From Ardenticatenaceae bacterium (GTDB taxonomy: Bacteria; Chloroflexota; Anaerolineae; Promineifilales; Promineifilaceae), in assembly GCA_020634215.1 (NCBI GenBank), contig JACKCD010000016.1, forward strand, positions 1 to 64,000: a stretch of 64,000 bases of DNA, read 5' to 3'. Both the position numbers and the translations under genes were made by a program. The notes below the pieces were generated by a model, which searched no databases, was not told the DNA's origin, and saw only the letters and a list, made by a program, of their open reading frames with translations. Shown one piece after another: positions 14,706-24,593 of the stretch (within the stretch, counting starts at the first letter, position 1; every line of letters begins with the position of its first letter).

Positions 14706-16295
14706 TTAATCGAGCGTTACGAGTTTGGCTTGTGTAACGGCCGTTATTTCCTCCAACGTTCGCATGACTACCTCAGACGGCCGGCTGTCCAGATTAATAA
14801 ACGACAGCGCCTCGCCACCCGGCTTATCACGCCCCAGCCGCCATTCGCCAATGTTGACCCCATAAGCTGACAAAATCGTTCCCACCTGCCCAATGACCCC
14901 CGGCACATCCTGATTTTGCAGCACCAGGACAACCCCGTCTGGCTTGGCTTCTAGCTTATAGTTATCCACCTGGACAATACGCGGCTCGCTGCCGCCAAAC
15001 AGCACCCCGGCAATCAGCCGTTCGCCACCATCCCAAAAGGCGCGGCAAACAATCTCGTTGGGATAATCGGCCATTGTGGTGCCGGCCGTTTGGGTAATGG
15101 CTACACCGTATTCCTGTGCCAGCAGTGGGGCGTTGGTGTAGTTGACATGATCGGCCGTTTGCCCCATCAACACCCCCTTGAGCAGCCCCGACGCAATCGC
15201 CTTCACTAGCTTCTCAACTGCGTCCCCGCGCACACCTAGCTCCAACCGCTCAATGGGCTGTGGCGCAAGCGTAGCCTGCAAATGCCCAATCTTCTCGGCC
15301 AGCGACAAATAAGGGCGAATAGCAGCAAAATCCGTTCCTATCTGGAACGGCATGTTGACCGCGTTGCGAAAATCAACCCCGCGCAGCACGTCTAGCACCT
15401 GGTCTACAATTTGGACAGCCACCTCGCGCTGCGCCTCCACCGAACTCGCCCCCAGGTGGGGGGTATGGACAACATTGGGTAGCCCCATCACCGGGTTGTC
15501 TGAGGTGGGTGGCTCGCTGCTAAACACATCCAGCCCGGCCGCCTTTACCTTGCCACTTTTAAGAGCCGCCGCCAAGTCTGCTTCGTCAACCAGCTTGCCC
15601 CGCGCCACGTTAATTACGATGACCCCGTCTTTCATTTGGGCAATCGTGCTCTCATTGATCATCTTTTGCGTTTCAGGGGTGAGCGAGGTGTGGAGGGTAA
15701 TGTAGTCAGATTGTGCCCACAGATCGTCTAAGTCAACCAGGGTGACGTTCATTTCTCGCCCCACATGTTCCGAAACAAATGGGTCATAGGCAATGACCGT
15801 CATGCCAAAGGCCTGGGCGCGTTCGGCAACCAGGCGACCAATGCGACCAAACCCGACGATCCCCAACGTTTTTTGGTAAAGCTCCTGGCCGGTAAAAGAG
15901 GAGCGTTTCCATTCGCCGGCCGCCAAGGAACCATGAGCCTGGGCTGTGTGGCGACTAGCGGCCAGCATCAGCGCCATCGTTTGTTCAGCCGTTGCCACGC
16001 TGTTGGCACCGGGCGTGTTCATGACGATGATGCCGCGCATGGTGGCGGTTTCCACATCAACATTGTCCACGCCCATCCCGGCACGACCCACGACAATGAG
16101 TTTGGTGCCAGCAGCCAAAAGATCGGCATCGGCCTTGGTGCCGCTGCGAATGATGAGGGCATCATAGTTGGGGATGATGGCAAGGAGTTCCTCTTTGCTC
16201 AACCCAGGTTTGACATCGTACTGAATGTCGTTGGCTTGTGCCAGGCGTTCAAGCCCTTCGGCACCTAGTTTGTCAGATACAAGAATGCGAAACAT
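14706..16295 (-). CDS. serA: D-3-phosphoglycerate dehydrogenase
   Basis: A 529-residue long-form (type 1) SerA, first enzyme of serine biosynthesis (3-phosphoglycerate to 3-phosphohydroxypyruvate, NAD-linked). The GIVGFGRIGR dinucleotide motif lies near residue 146. The catalytic set includes the RSGTKAD block, GxARGxLVDEADLAAAL and HTPHLGASSVEAQ with the active-site His. An intervening (ASB) domain and a C-terminal ACT domain (GVIGQVGTILSAYGVNIGEW) follow, the latter implying serine feedback control. It is divergent from the phosphatase gene, with 178 bases between them. Confidence 0.94.
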   Translation of the reverse strand: MFRILVSDKLGAEGLERLAQANDIQYDVKPGLSKEELLAIIPNYDALIIRSGTKADADLLAAGTKLIVVGRAGMGVDNVDVETATMRGIIVMNTPGANSVATAEQTMALMLAASRHTAQAHGSLAAGEWKRSSFTGQELYQKTLGIVGFGRIGRLVAERAQAFGMTVIAYDPFVSEHVGREMNVTLVDLDDLWAQSDYITLHTSLTPETQKMINESTIAQMKDGVIVINVARGKLVDEADLAAALKSGKVKAAGLDVFSSEPPTSDNPVMGLPNVVHTPHLGASSVEAQREVAVQIVDQVLDVLRGVDFRNAVNMPFQIGTDFAAIRPYLSLAEKIGHLQATLAPQPIERLELGVRGDAVEKLVKAIASGLLKGVLMGQTADHVNYTNAPLLAQEYGVAITQTAGTTMADYPNEIVCRAFWDGGERLIAGVLFGGSEPRIVQVDNYKLEAKPDGVVLVLQNQDVPGVIGQVGTILSAYGVNIGEWRLGRDKPGGEALSFINLDSRPSEVVMRTLEEITAVTQAKLVTLD

Positions 16296-16473
16296 GATAA
16301 ATTCGTAACCTCAATTTGTTTTTTAACAGGGGGAGTGGGTAAAAGATGCTAACAAGTGAATTATAGGCTGTGTTTGGGCAGGGGCAACTTTTTTGGCGTT
16401 GAACGTGGCAAAAATGTGTGTCTGATAGTATGATGAAAGACTGTTTGATGAGTTTATACTGAGAGGAACGACA

Positions 16474-17118
16474 ATGACGCAAACGATTTGGGTGGCGCGA
16501 CACGGCACCCGTGAAGATTTTTTAGATCCAACGTGGCGGCTGCGGGCAAAACGGCCGTTTGACCCTGCCCTGTCCCGCAGCGGCCACCAGCAAGCCAAAG
16601 AGCTGGCGCACCATTTGCAAGACCAGCCAATTGACCTGATTTTTGCCTCGCCGTTTTACCGCACGCTGCAAACGGCCAGCTATAGCGCCAGCCAGCTGGG
16701 GCTGTCGCTGCGGCCAGAGTGGGGGATTGCAGAGCATTTACAGGAGTTGAAGGACGACCCTGACATCATTAGCCCAGGGGAAGCCTCATCTGAATTCCCT
16801 TATCTGGATTGGGGGCATGTGTCGGTGTTGCACCCCACGTACCCGGAATCAACCGAGGCGGCTTGTGCGCGGGCAGCAACGGCCGTTCGTGCCCTTGCCG
16901 ACCAATACCCTGCACAAAACCTGCTCTTTGTCAGCCATGCCACCATCGTTGTTGGCATTGTGCGCCAGCTTGCCAACATCCAGCGGCGCATCAACGTACC
17001 CGTGTGCAGCCTGTTTGAACTGCGGCGGCAGGAGGACGGTTGGGAACTGGTGCGTGAAGCCGACATTTCTCATCTCAGCGACAAACCATTAAGTTTGCGT
17101 CACGCCTGGGGATTTTAG
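16474..17118 (+). CDS. Histidine phosphatase family protein (phosphoglycerate mutase-like)
   Basis: A 214-residue protein of the histidine phosphatase superfamily. It has the catalytic ARHGTRE (His10) motif near the start, LSRSGHQQA, the second basic motif SPFYRTLQTA, and the second catalytic His in FVSHATIV. It is a phosphohydrolase or mutase with unknown substrate. The ribosome site GAGAGG is 8 bases before ATG. An AACGGCCGTT copy encodes the KRPFDP segment between the first two motifs, where length variation is tolerated. It is divergent from serA. Confidence 0.85.
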   Translation: MTQTIWVARHGTREDFLDPTWRLRAKRPFDPALSRSGHQQAKELAHHLQDQPIDLIFASPFYRTLQTASYSASQLGLSLRPEWGIAEHLQELKDDPDIISPGEASSEFPYLDWGHVSVLHPTYPESTEAACARAATAVRALADQYPAQNLLFVSHATIVVGIVRQLANIQRRINVPVCSLFELRRQEDGWELVREADISHLSDKPLSLRHAWGF

Positions 17119-17281
17119 ATGTCGTGGGGTGCATCGTGTACAAAACACCACGTACCTTGTCACTGTTCCATCAGCAAGCTGTCATGATCATGCCATTGGC
17201 AAATCATGGGAAGTGGCTGAGAATAGAATCAGGTGGTTAATTTGGCAACCAGTGCTGGTGCATGACCAAAGAGAGCAACTG

Positions 17282-20200
17282 ATGACCAAACCTCAGCAAA
17301 TTATTCTGATTGATCCGGACATGGTGCTGTCTGCTGCGCTGCATGAGCAACTGGTGGCGGCGGGGCAACGGCCGTTTTGGTTTGGCAGCGTGTCCATCGC
17401 ATTGGCCGAAGAGGCAGTTGGTGATGTGGTCATTTTGGCGGCGGTGGAGGAAGAAACGGCCGTTGCCGCTGCCCTCACCCAACTACAACAAACCCATCCC
17501 CACACCCCCATTTTGCTGGCCGTGCCACCCGCCCAGGTTGAGCAAGCCGTAGCTCTGCTGGCGGCTAGAAGCATCCACGACTATCTCCTGCGCCCCTATC
17601 ACCCCGCCGAAGTGTTAGCCAGGCTGCGAAGCGTGGCGCAGGCGCGGCAACTGCAAACGGTGGAGCAAGTCACCATTGAAACGCTCTATGCCGTGCAGCG
17701 GGAAATGGTGGCAACCCCCGACGAGCCAAGCGTCAAACAAAAAATTGTCAACGTGCTGGTGGAGCGTTTTGGCTACCACGCGGCCGCCTTTTGGGTGGTA
17801 GACCCAGATGACCACAGTGGCGTCTTGTCGCTCTTTGCCGCGCAGGGGTTCCCGCCCGGCAGCGTGCGGCAGCGTGCGTTGGCGATTCCTGAGGGGCGGG
17901 GAATTGTGGGGCAGGTGTTTGCGACGCAGAAAACGGCCGTTATTCCCGACCTCTTTCACTACGACGGCGAACTTATTTTGCCCAATCTGGTGCAGCAGCA
18001 GCAGCTACGCGGCATGGTAGCTGTGCCGCTGCTGTTCAAAGAAGACGCGCTGGGGGTGCTGACCTGTTACACCAGCCAGCCGCACGAGGCGGGCGAGTTG
18101 GAGCAAGTGCGGCTGCACGCGCTGGCAAATTTGGCGGCCATTGACCACCACACCGTCTACCATTTTCGTAAATGGCAGGCGATTGAGCAGGCGAGTGAGC
18201 GGCTGAACCAAGTGCGGGATGTGGAAACGGCCGTTACCCAAATCGTCACCGATATTCTCGACATCGCCGAAGCGGTTTCCGCCACCCTCTGCGTCTACCA
18301 CGCCGCCCACCACACTTTTCTGCCTGAATACGCCCGCCACGTTGGACAGCACGGGAATTGGCTACCTGATTGGAGGAATCCTTCGGCCGGCTGGCAAGCC
18401 GTCATTGACAAATTGATGCAGCAAGAGAAACTGCTCATCACCAACGTTGCCACCGCCGACGACGTTTTAGGTAGCAGCCTACAGCAGCAGCTACAGCAAG
18501 CCGGTATCCGCGCCTGCATCGGGCTGCGGCTCGATGGTGAAGAGGATCCGGTGGGCGTGCTGTTCGCCTTTTATCGCAACCTCCACCCCTACGCCAACCC
18601 CGGCGAGCGACACGAGGCTGAAACGCCGCTCACCATCTACAGCGGTCAGGCCGCCGCTGCCCTGGGACGCGCCAAATATTTTGCCCGGCGCGAGCTAGAA
18701 CAGCAGTTTATTCGCCACTTCACGCAAAAGGTCAGCGTTATGCCCACGCGCCAGGATGTGGATGACCAAACGTGGCAGGCCACATTGGGCGAACTGGCGC
18801 AAATTACCGGTGCTGAACGCGCCCGGCTGCTGCTGGTTGATCAATGGGGCTATCTCGAATACGCCTGGCCGCCTACGCTGCCATTGGGCTATTTGACCGA
18901 CCAACTGGCGTTGGAAGAGCGCAGCAGTGAATGGCGCGTACTCAACGATCAAGCTTCCTACGAACTACAGCGAGATTTACCCAATGACCCAAAGTGGGGC
19001 AAAATTGACAACCCGGCGCTGGGAAATACCCATTCCAAGCTGGTGGTGCCGATCTTCCACAGCCACGCACAGGCGTGTTTGGGGCTGATTTCGCTGGAAA
19101 GCGACCACAAGGACATTTTTGACCTGCTTGACTTGCAGCTAACCCAGGATTTTGCCGCCCATATCGGTATTGACATTGGGGCGGAAGAAGGAGAAACCTC
19201 TGGCCGCTACCGCATTCGCCAATTAGAGCAGTTTATTGGCGAGAGCCAAACCTTTACCGCCATTCAGTTGGTGCGCGACAAGCTGTCGCTGCAGTTGGAG
19301 GCGCTGCGACAGGCCGGCGACTATGATTTGGTGTCGCTGCATATGTATGACCCGTTTTGGGACAAATTTGAGCCGCCGCTGGTGCAGGGGAAATTTGTGG
19401 CGCAAGATGAGAATGTTTACGCCAGTTTGGAAGCACTGACCTATCGGCCGCAGCAAGATGCCTTTTTTACCTCCGAGCCGCGTCTGCGGCGGTTTGTGCT
19501 GGGGTCGTTTGTGGAAGGCGAGCGGATTCGTTCGTCGGCCATGCTGCGGATACGGGATGAGCAGCAGGTGGTAGGGCTGCTGTTTGTTTATTGTCGCCAG
19601 GTACATTATTTTGAGGAAAAAGAGAGGCGATGGCTGCGTGAGCAGGCAGCCACGATGCGCGACATGATTTTGGCATCAAACTTTTTGCGCGAACTGGTGG
19701 CACATCTGCGTGATGCGCTGGATGTGGATTTGGTGCGGCTGCATTTGGTGCGGCAGGAGGAAGAAGGGGTAGCGATGTGGAGCCGGCCGGTATCGAGTGG
19801 AGTGCTGCAAGTGCCGATGTCGTGGCCGCCACAGACAAAGGCTGAAGGCGCCATTGCGCGGGCACTGCTTCACCCAGAAAATAGCTATTTTACCCCCGAC
19901 GCGCAGCAAGATGCGCTCTTTGCCGGGTCGTTTGTGGCGCGGGAGGGGGTGCAGGCGGCTGGGTTTGTGCGGCTGCAGGTGGAAAACGAACCGTTGGGGG
20001 TGCTGTTTGTCAACCGGCGGCGGGCGGGGCGGTGGAAGCAGGTGGAGATTGATGCCGTGCGCTCGTTTGCGCTGATTGCGTCGGTGGCGGTGCAAAACCG
20101 GCGGCAGTTGACGCAGTTTAAAAAGAAGCAGTTCCGGCTGGCAACAATTCAGAAGGCGACGGAGGCGATTGTGATGGCGGGGCTGGATTTAACGGCCGTT

Positions 20201-21343
20201 GCCAACATCATCCTCACCAAAGCCGTTACCCTTACCCGCGCCTCGTTTGCCGTGCTGCGTCTGCTTAAGGGCGATGTGTTAGAGGCGGAGGCGGTGTGGG
20301 GGTTGAACAAGGAGGAGGAGAAGGTGTGGCGGCGGGAAAACGGCCGTTTGCGTCTTGATGGGCCAGGGCTGGGGCCATTTCTCGTCAACCAGGCCACCCA
20401 CCCTAACGGCCAAAACTTTGTCCTGGTGCCCGACGTAGCTGAACATCCCCACTACCTCAACACCTCCGGGCAGGCGGTGCAATCATCGCTGGTGGTGCTG
20501 CTGCGTGACGTGCAGGACAATTTGCAGGCGATTGGGGTACTGTCGGTTGACCACCCGGAGCGCAACGGGCTGGACGACACCGACAAAGATATGCTGATGC
20601 TGCTGGCAAACATTGCGGCGGTGGCGCTAAAGCACGCCAGCCGCCGCGCCATTGTGGAAACAGCCGAGACGGTTGCCTTACAGGGGTTGTTTGGGGCGAA
20701 CTGGTGGCATACGGCGCACCAAAAATCGTTTGCCATCAAGCAGCGAGTGCTACTTTTGGAAGGGTATTTACGCCAGGGGCAGGCGACGCGCCAGCAGGAG
20801 ATTGACGATTGTTTAGCGGAGATTGAGCAGGCAGCGGAGCAGATTGAAAAGATTCCGACGCGGGGCGTGCTGCCGGGTTATTTGGAAGCACCACCGGAAT
20901 TAACGGCCGTTGATCCCCTCCTGCGTGAAATCATCCTCAACTTGTGCAAAAATGTGCCCGATGTAGAGCTTGAATTTGATTTACACAGCAATGGTGCTAT
21001 GGTAGCCGTCCATCCCATGCTGTTTGAGCTGGCGTTGGAAAAACTAATTACAAACGCCATCCAAGCCATGAACCGGCGCGGCCGGCTGCAAATTCGCAGC
21101 GAGGTGCGGCGAGGCGACCTCGTCCTGATCCAACTGAGTGATAACGGCCCTGGTTTGCCCCCTGAGCTTGTGAACAGCTACCTGCGTGAGCGCATTAACA
21201 AGCAAACCAAGGAAAACGGTCAGGGCATTGGCGGGATGTTGGCGCGGGTGATTATTAACCGTTATGGTGGTCATTTGCGGCTGGAAAACAGCTCGCCCAA
21301 CGGGGTGACGTTGACCATTTCGCTGCCGCTTGCCAAACGATAA
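17282..21343 (+). CDS. Large multi-GAF sensor histidine kinase with degenerate receiver domain
   Basis: About 1353 residues. Residues 1-~120 fold like a receiver (IILIDPDMVLSAAL, YLLRPYHPAEVLARLR), but the phospho-acceptor position reads VVILAAVEEE, so the Asp is absent. At least four GAF-type domains follow (for example VAVPLLFKEDALGVLTCY, LVVPIFHSHAQACLGLI, RIRDEQQVVGLLFVY, RLQVENEPLGVLFVN, VLLRDVQDNLQAIGVLSVD). A dimerisation region contains a candidate phospho-His in WWHTAHQKSFAIK, and a HATPase_c domain follows (KLITNAIQAM, SDNGPGLPPE, GQGIGGMLARVIINRYGG). The frame is open back to a GTG at 17129, but the ATG at 17282 matches the domain start. No membrane segment is seen, so a cytosolic sensor is likely. 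It pairs with the next gene, 4 bases downstream. Confidence 0.85.
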   Translation: MTKPQQIILIDPDMVLSAALHEQLVAAGQRPFWFGSVSIALAEEAVGDVVILAAVEEETAVAAALTQLQQTHPHTPILLAVPPAQVEQAVALLAARSIHDYLLRPYHPAEVLARLRSVAQARQLQTVEQVTIETLYAVQREMVATPDEPSVKQKIVNVLVERFGYHAAAFWVVDPDDHSGVLSLFAAQGFPPGSVRQRALAIPEGRGIVGQVFATQKTAVIPDLFHYDGELILPNLVQQQQLRGMVAVPLLFKEDALGVLTCYTSQPHEAGELEQVRLHALANLAAIDHHTVYHFRKWQAIEQASERLNQVRDVETAVTQIVTDILDIAEAVSATLCVYHAAHHTFLPEYARHVGQHGNWLPDWRNPSAGWQAVIDKLMQQEKLLITNVATADDVLGSSLQQQLQQAGIRACIGLRLDGEEDPVGVLFAFYRNLHPYANPGERHEAETPLTIYSGQAAAALGRAKYFARRELEQQFIRHFTQKVSVMPTRQDVDDQTWQATLGELAQITGAERARLLLVDQWGYLEYAWPPTLPLGYLTDQLALEERSSEWRVLNDQASYELQRDLPNDPKWGKIDNPALGNTHSKLVVPIFHSHAQACLGLISLESDHKDIFDLLDLQLTQDFAAHIGIDIGAEEGETSGRYRIRQLEQFIGESQTFTAIQLVRDKLSLQLEALRQAGDYDLVSLHMYDPFWDKFEPPLVQGKFVAQDENVYASLEALTYRPQQDAFFTSEPRLRRFVLGSFVEGERIRSSAMLRIRDEQQVVGLLFVYCRQVHYFEEKERRWLREQAATMRDMILASNFLRELVAHLRDALDVDLVRLHLVRQEEEGVAMWSRPVSSGVLQVPMSWPPQTKAEGAIARALLHPENSYFTPDAQQDALFAGSFVAREGVQAAGFVRLQVENEPLGVLFVNRRRAGRWKQVEIDAVRSFALIASVAVQNRRQLTQFKKKQFRLATIQKATEAIVMAGLDLTAVANIILTKAVTLTRASFAVLRLLKGDVLEAEAVWGLNKEEEKVWRRENGRLRLDGPGLGPFLVNQATHPNGQNFVLVPDVAEHPHYLNTSGQAVQSSLVVLLRDVQDNLQAIGVLSVDHPERNGLDDTDKDMLMLLANIAAVALKHASRRAIVETAETVALQGLFGANWWHTAHQKSFAIKQRVLLLEGYLRQGQATRQQEIDDCLAEIEQAAEQIEKIPTRGVLPGYLEAPPELTAVDPLLREIILNLCKNVPDVELEFDLHSNGAMVAVHPMLFELALEKLITNAIQAMNRRGRLQIRSEVRRGDLVLIQLSDNGPGLPPELVNSYLRERINKQTKENGQGIGGMLARVIINRYGGHLRLENSSPNGVTLTISLPLAKR

Positions 21344-21347
21344 TACG

Positions 21348-23006
21348 ATGACACTGGGTGATATTTTGATTGTCGAAAACGACCCGCTGGTGCTGGAAGG
21401 TAACAGACGGCTTTTTGAGCTGGAAGGGTACCGGGTGATGACGGCGGGGAGTGTGGCCGAGGCACAGGAACTCCTGACGTATCGCCAGGTGGATTTGGCA
21501 ATTGTGGATGTGCGGTTGAGTGACGACCACGATACGTATGACCGCAGTGGGATTGAGCTGGCGGAGCAGATGCCGCCGGAAACGGTGAAGCTGTTGGTAA
21601 GTGCGTTTGATCGGTATGTGTATGGGCCGAAGATGCCGTACAATGTGCTGCATTTTGAGAAGCAGCGGGGGTCACGGGAGCTGGTGGCAGAAGTAAAACG
21701 GCTTTTTCGGGAGGTGGTACGGCGCAATGGGGCGTTGGAGGTGGTGCTGCAAGATGGGTTGACGGTGCTGGCGTTGCTGCAGCAGATGAAGGCGTTTCGT
21801 GGGGTGCCAGAGGCGTTGTTAACGGCCGTTTCCGAAGAATTTATTCAACTGCTACAGCGTCTCTTTTTGCGCGAAACGCGGGTCGAACTCAGCTATTTGC
21901 TGCCGGGGCACGGCGGTGCGGGCGTGGTGCTGGTACGGCCGTTTTACCCCGGCAAGGGTGCCTACGTGGTGGTGAAATTTGGCCTGCGTGATGCCATCAA
22001 GCAGGAAGTTGACAACTACCGCGAATACGTTGAACCCTACATCCAGATCAACTCCACCGATTTGGTTGGCGATCTGGCGATGACCAAAAATCTGGCCGCC
22101 GCTCGTTTTCGCTTTGTGGGGGCGTATCGGGAAGGACGGGTGCGGGATTTGGCGACGGTTTATGGCGACCTCAGCCAGCCGGATGCCAGCATTCAGGCGG
22201 TTATTCGGGATTTGTTTGAGGATAGCTGTGGGCTGTGGTATGACGGCAAGCAGCCGTGGGGGTCAGAAATGATGCGGTTGGGGGTGGGAGAAACGGCCGT
22301 TTCCTGCTACAAAAAACAGCTTACCCTCAACCTTCCTGCCGAATGGCAAGAGCTTCGTGATACCCTGGATGACCTGCTGGCTGACCCCAACACCCTGTTT
22401 CAACGCCATTCGGCCGGGCAAATCCAACTACATCGCCCCGGCTTTGCCCCCGAACTGCTGCCCGACCCTGTGGCCTTTGTCGAACAATTTGCCGCGCAGT
22501 TGCCCAGCCCCGTTTATGGCTCCATCACCCACGGCGACATCAACAGCAGCAACGTCTTTGTGGACGAAGACGGCCATACCTGGCTCATTGATTTTTCTCG
22601 CACGGGCTGGGGGCCGGCACTGCGTGACACCGCTGAACTAGAGTCGGTGCTGCTCTATGAACTGCTGGATGACCCAGAGATTGCCCAGCGGCTTGACTTT
22701 GCCGATGTGGTGCTGTCTCCCAACCGCTTTAGCCAGCCTTTGCAACTGCCCCCGCACCTGGCAGCACAATTCTCGATGACGCGGGCGCGGGCGGCCGTGC
22801 AGCGCGTCCGCCATTCAGCGGCGCAAATTGTGCAAGGGGATGAGATGGGGTCGTATTGGGTAGGGCTGCTCTTTTACGCCCTCAAGACGATTACCTGGAA
22901 CAACATCACCGGGCGCGGCCACGATCATTGTCTAGCTAGCCGCCAGCAGGCACTTTATGTGGCGGTGCGGCTGTGCCAGAAATTGGCCGTAATCAGTAAT
23001 CGGTAA
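21348..23006 (+). CDS. Receiver domain fused to an APH/protein-kinase-like phosphotransferase domain
   Basis: About 552 residues. Residues 1-~115 form a receiver domain (DILIVENDPLVLEG, phospho-Asp in AIVDVRLSDD, late Lys in HFEKQRG). A linker follows, then a kinase-fold domain with a VVVKFG lysine near residue 208, a helix with candidate Glu (EVDNYREYVEP), the catalytic loop THGDINSSN near 394 and metal-binding IDFSRTG near 413. These are the hallmarks of aminoglycoside/choline-kinase-like enzymes. It resembles the kinase-like group I recall as TCAD9, found in ternary conflict systems, but that needs an HMM check. The start is ambiguous: ATG at 21348 after the kinase stop, or TTG at 21330 overlapping it. 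It probably receives phosphate from the preceding kinase. Confidence 0.78.
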   Translation: MTLGDILIVENDPLVLEGNRRLFELEGYRVMTAGSVAEAQELLTYRQVDLAIVDVRLSDDHDTYDRSGIELAEQMPPETVKLLVSAFDRYVYGPKMPYNVLHFEKQRGSRELVAEVKRLFREVVRRNGALEVVLQDGLTVLALLQQMKAFRGVPEALLTAVSEEFIQLLQRLFLRETRVELSYLLPGHGGAGVVLVRPFYPGKGAYVVVKFGLRDAIKQEVDNYREYVEPYIQINSTDLVGDLAMTKNLAAARFRFVGAYREGRVRDLATVYGDLSQPDASIQAVIRDLFEDSCGLWYDGKQPWGSEMMRLGVGETAVSCYKKQLTLNLPAEWQELRDTLDDLLADPNTLFQRHSAGQIQLHRPGFAPELLPDPVAFVEQFAAQLPSPVYGSITHGDINSSNVFVDEDGHTWLIDFSRTGWGPALRDTAELESVLLYELLDDPEIAQRLDFADVVLSPNRFSQPLQLPPHLAAQFSMTRARAAVQRVRHSAAQIVQGDEMGSYWVGLLFYALKTITWNNITGRGHDHCLASRQQALYVAVRLCQKLAVISNR

Positions 23007-23019
23007 TCAGTAATCAGTC

Positions 23020-24593
23020 GTAACTACTAAGCCTCTGGCAAAGAGGGAATGAAAGGATTCCCAAGAAAGGCATCATGTAAGGCTTCAATCACATTCTGCC
23101 CTTGTTTACGCGCTGTTGAGATATAAGAACGAAGTGCACAGAACGTATCTGCACCGTTCTTGGTACGGAAAGCACCGGATACTTTTTGCTTGACCTTTAC
23201 CATCCTGACATCCCGTTCCGCTAGGTTGTTGTCAAAAGGAACGGCAAAGTCATACATAAAAGCCAACACCCCTGATTTGTGCTTCACCAAGCGGTCAAGC
23301 AGGTTCTTTGGCGGTGATTGCTTTGGCCGCCCTCGTTTTTGGAGCGGCGGATTGATTGGCGGTGGGTTAGCGGCTAACCCTTGGCATATAAGCTTATCGT
23401 ACTCAATCTCGTAGTAGGCCAAGCGGTCTGTCGGCAAACTCATGGCTGGCTCGGGCGTTGCCACCACTTCTGCCTTGATAGTCAGGAGCAGTTGCGCCAA
23501 CTCTGTCGCCCATGATTGCTGATACTGTTCGGTCACAAATTGCAATTCACGCAGATGATGGGCGTTACAGAAACAGTGCTGGCTGTTATCAAACTGCAAG
23601 TAAGCGGAAAAATGGTCGTGAACCGCCTTGCCGTTAAACTCAGGCAAGATGCCCCCCGCGTCCATCCCTTCTTGTCCTCTTTTGCGGTGGACATGGTAAT
23701 GTGTCAGTCCTGTTGTACTGGCAACGTGCAGCCACTGTAGTTCATTTTCAACACGCAACCCGCTTTCATCGAAATGGACGGCGGCGGCGTGGATCAGTTG
23801 TTGTCTCACACTGTCCAAACTGGGTTTGACCTTTTCAGCCAAGTCGTCGTTTGCCTGAATAACGACGGCTTCAGCAGGAGCTTGTCCATAGAAATCAGTC
23901 AACAATTCTTCGGTACGTGCCAGAGGAATGAAGTGGTAGACATTCAGATAACTGGTTTGCGCTTTCAGACGCGAACCGTATTGGGTTGGTTGGCTTACTT
24001 CTGGCGGAAACGCTCCCTTGACTTGTTGACCACAACCAGGGCATTGTTTGACTTCAACTTGATGTTCGGTCACTTCAAGACGGACGGGGGGGATGTCGAA
24101 CACCTGACGTTTCTCATGCCCGACCGCTTCTATCTCCGACAAGTCGGTCTGACAATGGGGGCAATGCAAAAGCGGGTGCGGTTCTACATAGTCTGGTTCG
24201 GCAACCATCTTTAAGGTGTTGCCCTTATGACCGGGCTGCCCACCAAGCGGTCGCTTTCCTTTCTGGCGCAAACTGCGGGTCTTAGGTTTTTTGAGACCAT
24301 CACTACTTGGTGGTTTGCTACTGTTACTGCTGTTCTTGCTTAACTGGTCTTGTAACTGATGGATGATTGCTGTTTGATTGGCGACGACCCTTTCCAATTC
24401 ATCAATCCGAGCCAAACCACTCAGCAGCAATTCGATGAGGCTTTGTTTGTCAAGCTTGTTGAGTTGCTTGCGGTCAACCGTTTCCAGCGTTACCATGATT
24501 TGCTATTTTCGCGTTACCTTATTGGATTTGCGTTTGATTTTGATATGAATTCTATTAACTTTTTAATCCCAAGCCCGTTGGCTTAGTAGTAAC
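23020..24593. mobile_element. Complete IS66-type insertion sequence
   Basis: A 1574-bp element. Terminal inverted repeats GTAACTACTAAGCC (23020-23033) and GGCTTAGTAGTAAC (24580-24593) match at 13 of 14 positions and start with the GTAA typical of IS66. It is flanked by an 8-bp direct repeat AATCAGTC (23012-23019 and 24594-24601), the target duplication size of this family. It carries one gene, the transposase, and no tnpA/tnpB accessory genes. It contains no AACGGCCGTT, unlike the surrounding DNA, which suggests recent arrival. Confidence 0.93.
23027..24496 (-). CDS. IS66 family transposase (TnpC-type)
   Basis: A 489-residue transposase, apparently intact. N-terminal leucine-zipper-like region (LLSGLARIDELERVVANQTAIIHQLQDQL), then the SKNSSNSSKPPSSDG stretch, a zinc-finger domain (HCPHCQTDL and QCPGCGQQ), and the DDE catalytic region with HFDESGLR, VHDHFSAYLQFDNSQHCFCNAHHLRELQ and the late NNLAERDVRMVKVKQKVSGAFRT containing the Glu. 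It cuts and joins the IS ends. The ATG is at 24496, close to the right inverted repeat. It lacks the accessory genes of larger IS66 members, which is typical of the single-gene variants. Confidence 0.95.
   Translation of the reverse strand: MVTLETVDRKQLNKLDKQSLIELLLSGLARIDELERVVANQTAIIHQLQDQLSKNSSNSSKPPSSDGLKKPKTRSLRQKGKRPLGGQPGHKGNTLKMVAEPDYVEPHPLLHCPHCQTDLSEIEAVGHEKRQVFDIPPVRLEVTEHQVEVKQCPGCGQQVKGAFPPEVSQPTQYGSRLKAQTSYLNVYHFIPLARTEELLTDFYGQAPAEAVVIQANDDLAEKVKPSLDSVRQQLIHAAAVHFDESGLRVENELQWLHVASTTGLTHYHVHRKRGQEGMDAGGILPEFNGKAVHDHFSAYLQFDNSQHCFCNAHHLRELQFVTEQYQQSWATELAQLLLTIKAEVVATPEPAMSLPTDRLAYYEIEYDKLICQGLAANPPPINPPLQKRGRPKQSPPKNLLDRLVKHKSGVLAFMYDFAVPFDNNLAERDVRMVKVKQKVSGAFRTKNGADTFCALRSYISTARKQGQNVIEALHDAFLGNPFIPSLPEA

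Noticed and set aside
17129..17281. An N-terminal extension of the multi-GAF kinase from GTG 17129
   Set aside because: The extra 51 residues do not belong to any domain, and the ATG at 17282 matches the start of the receiver fold.
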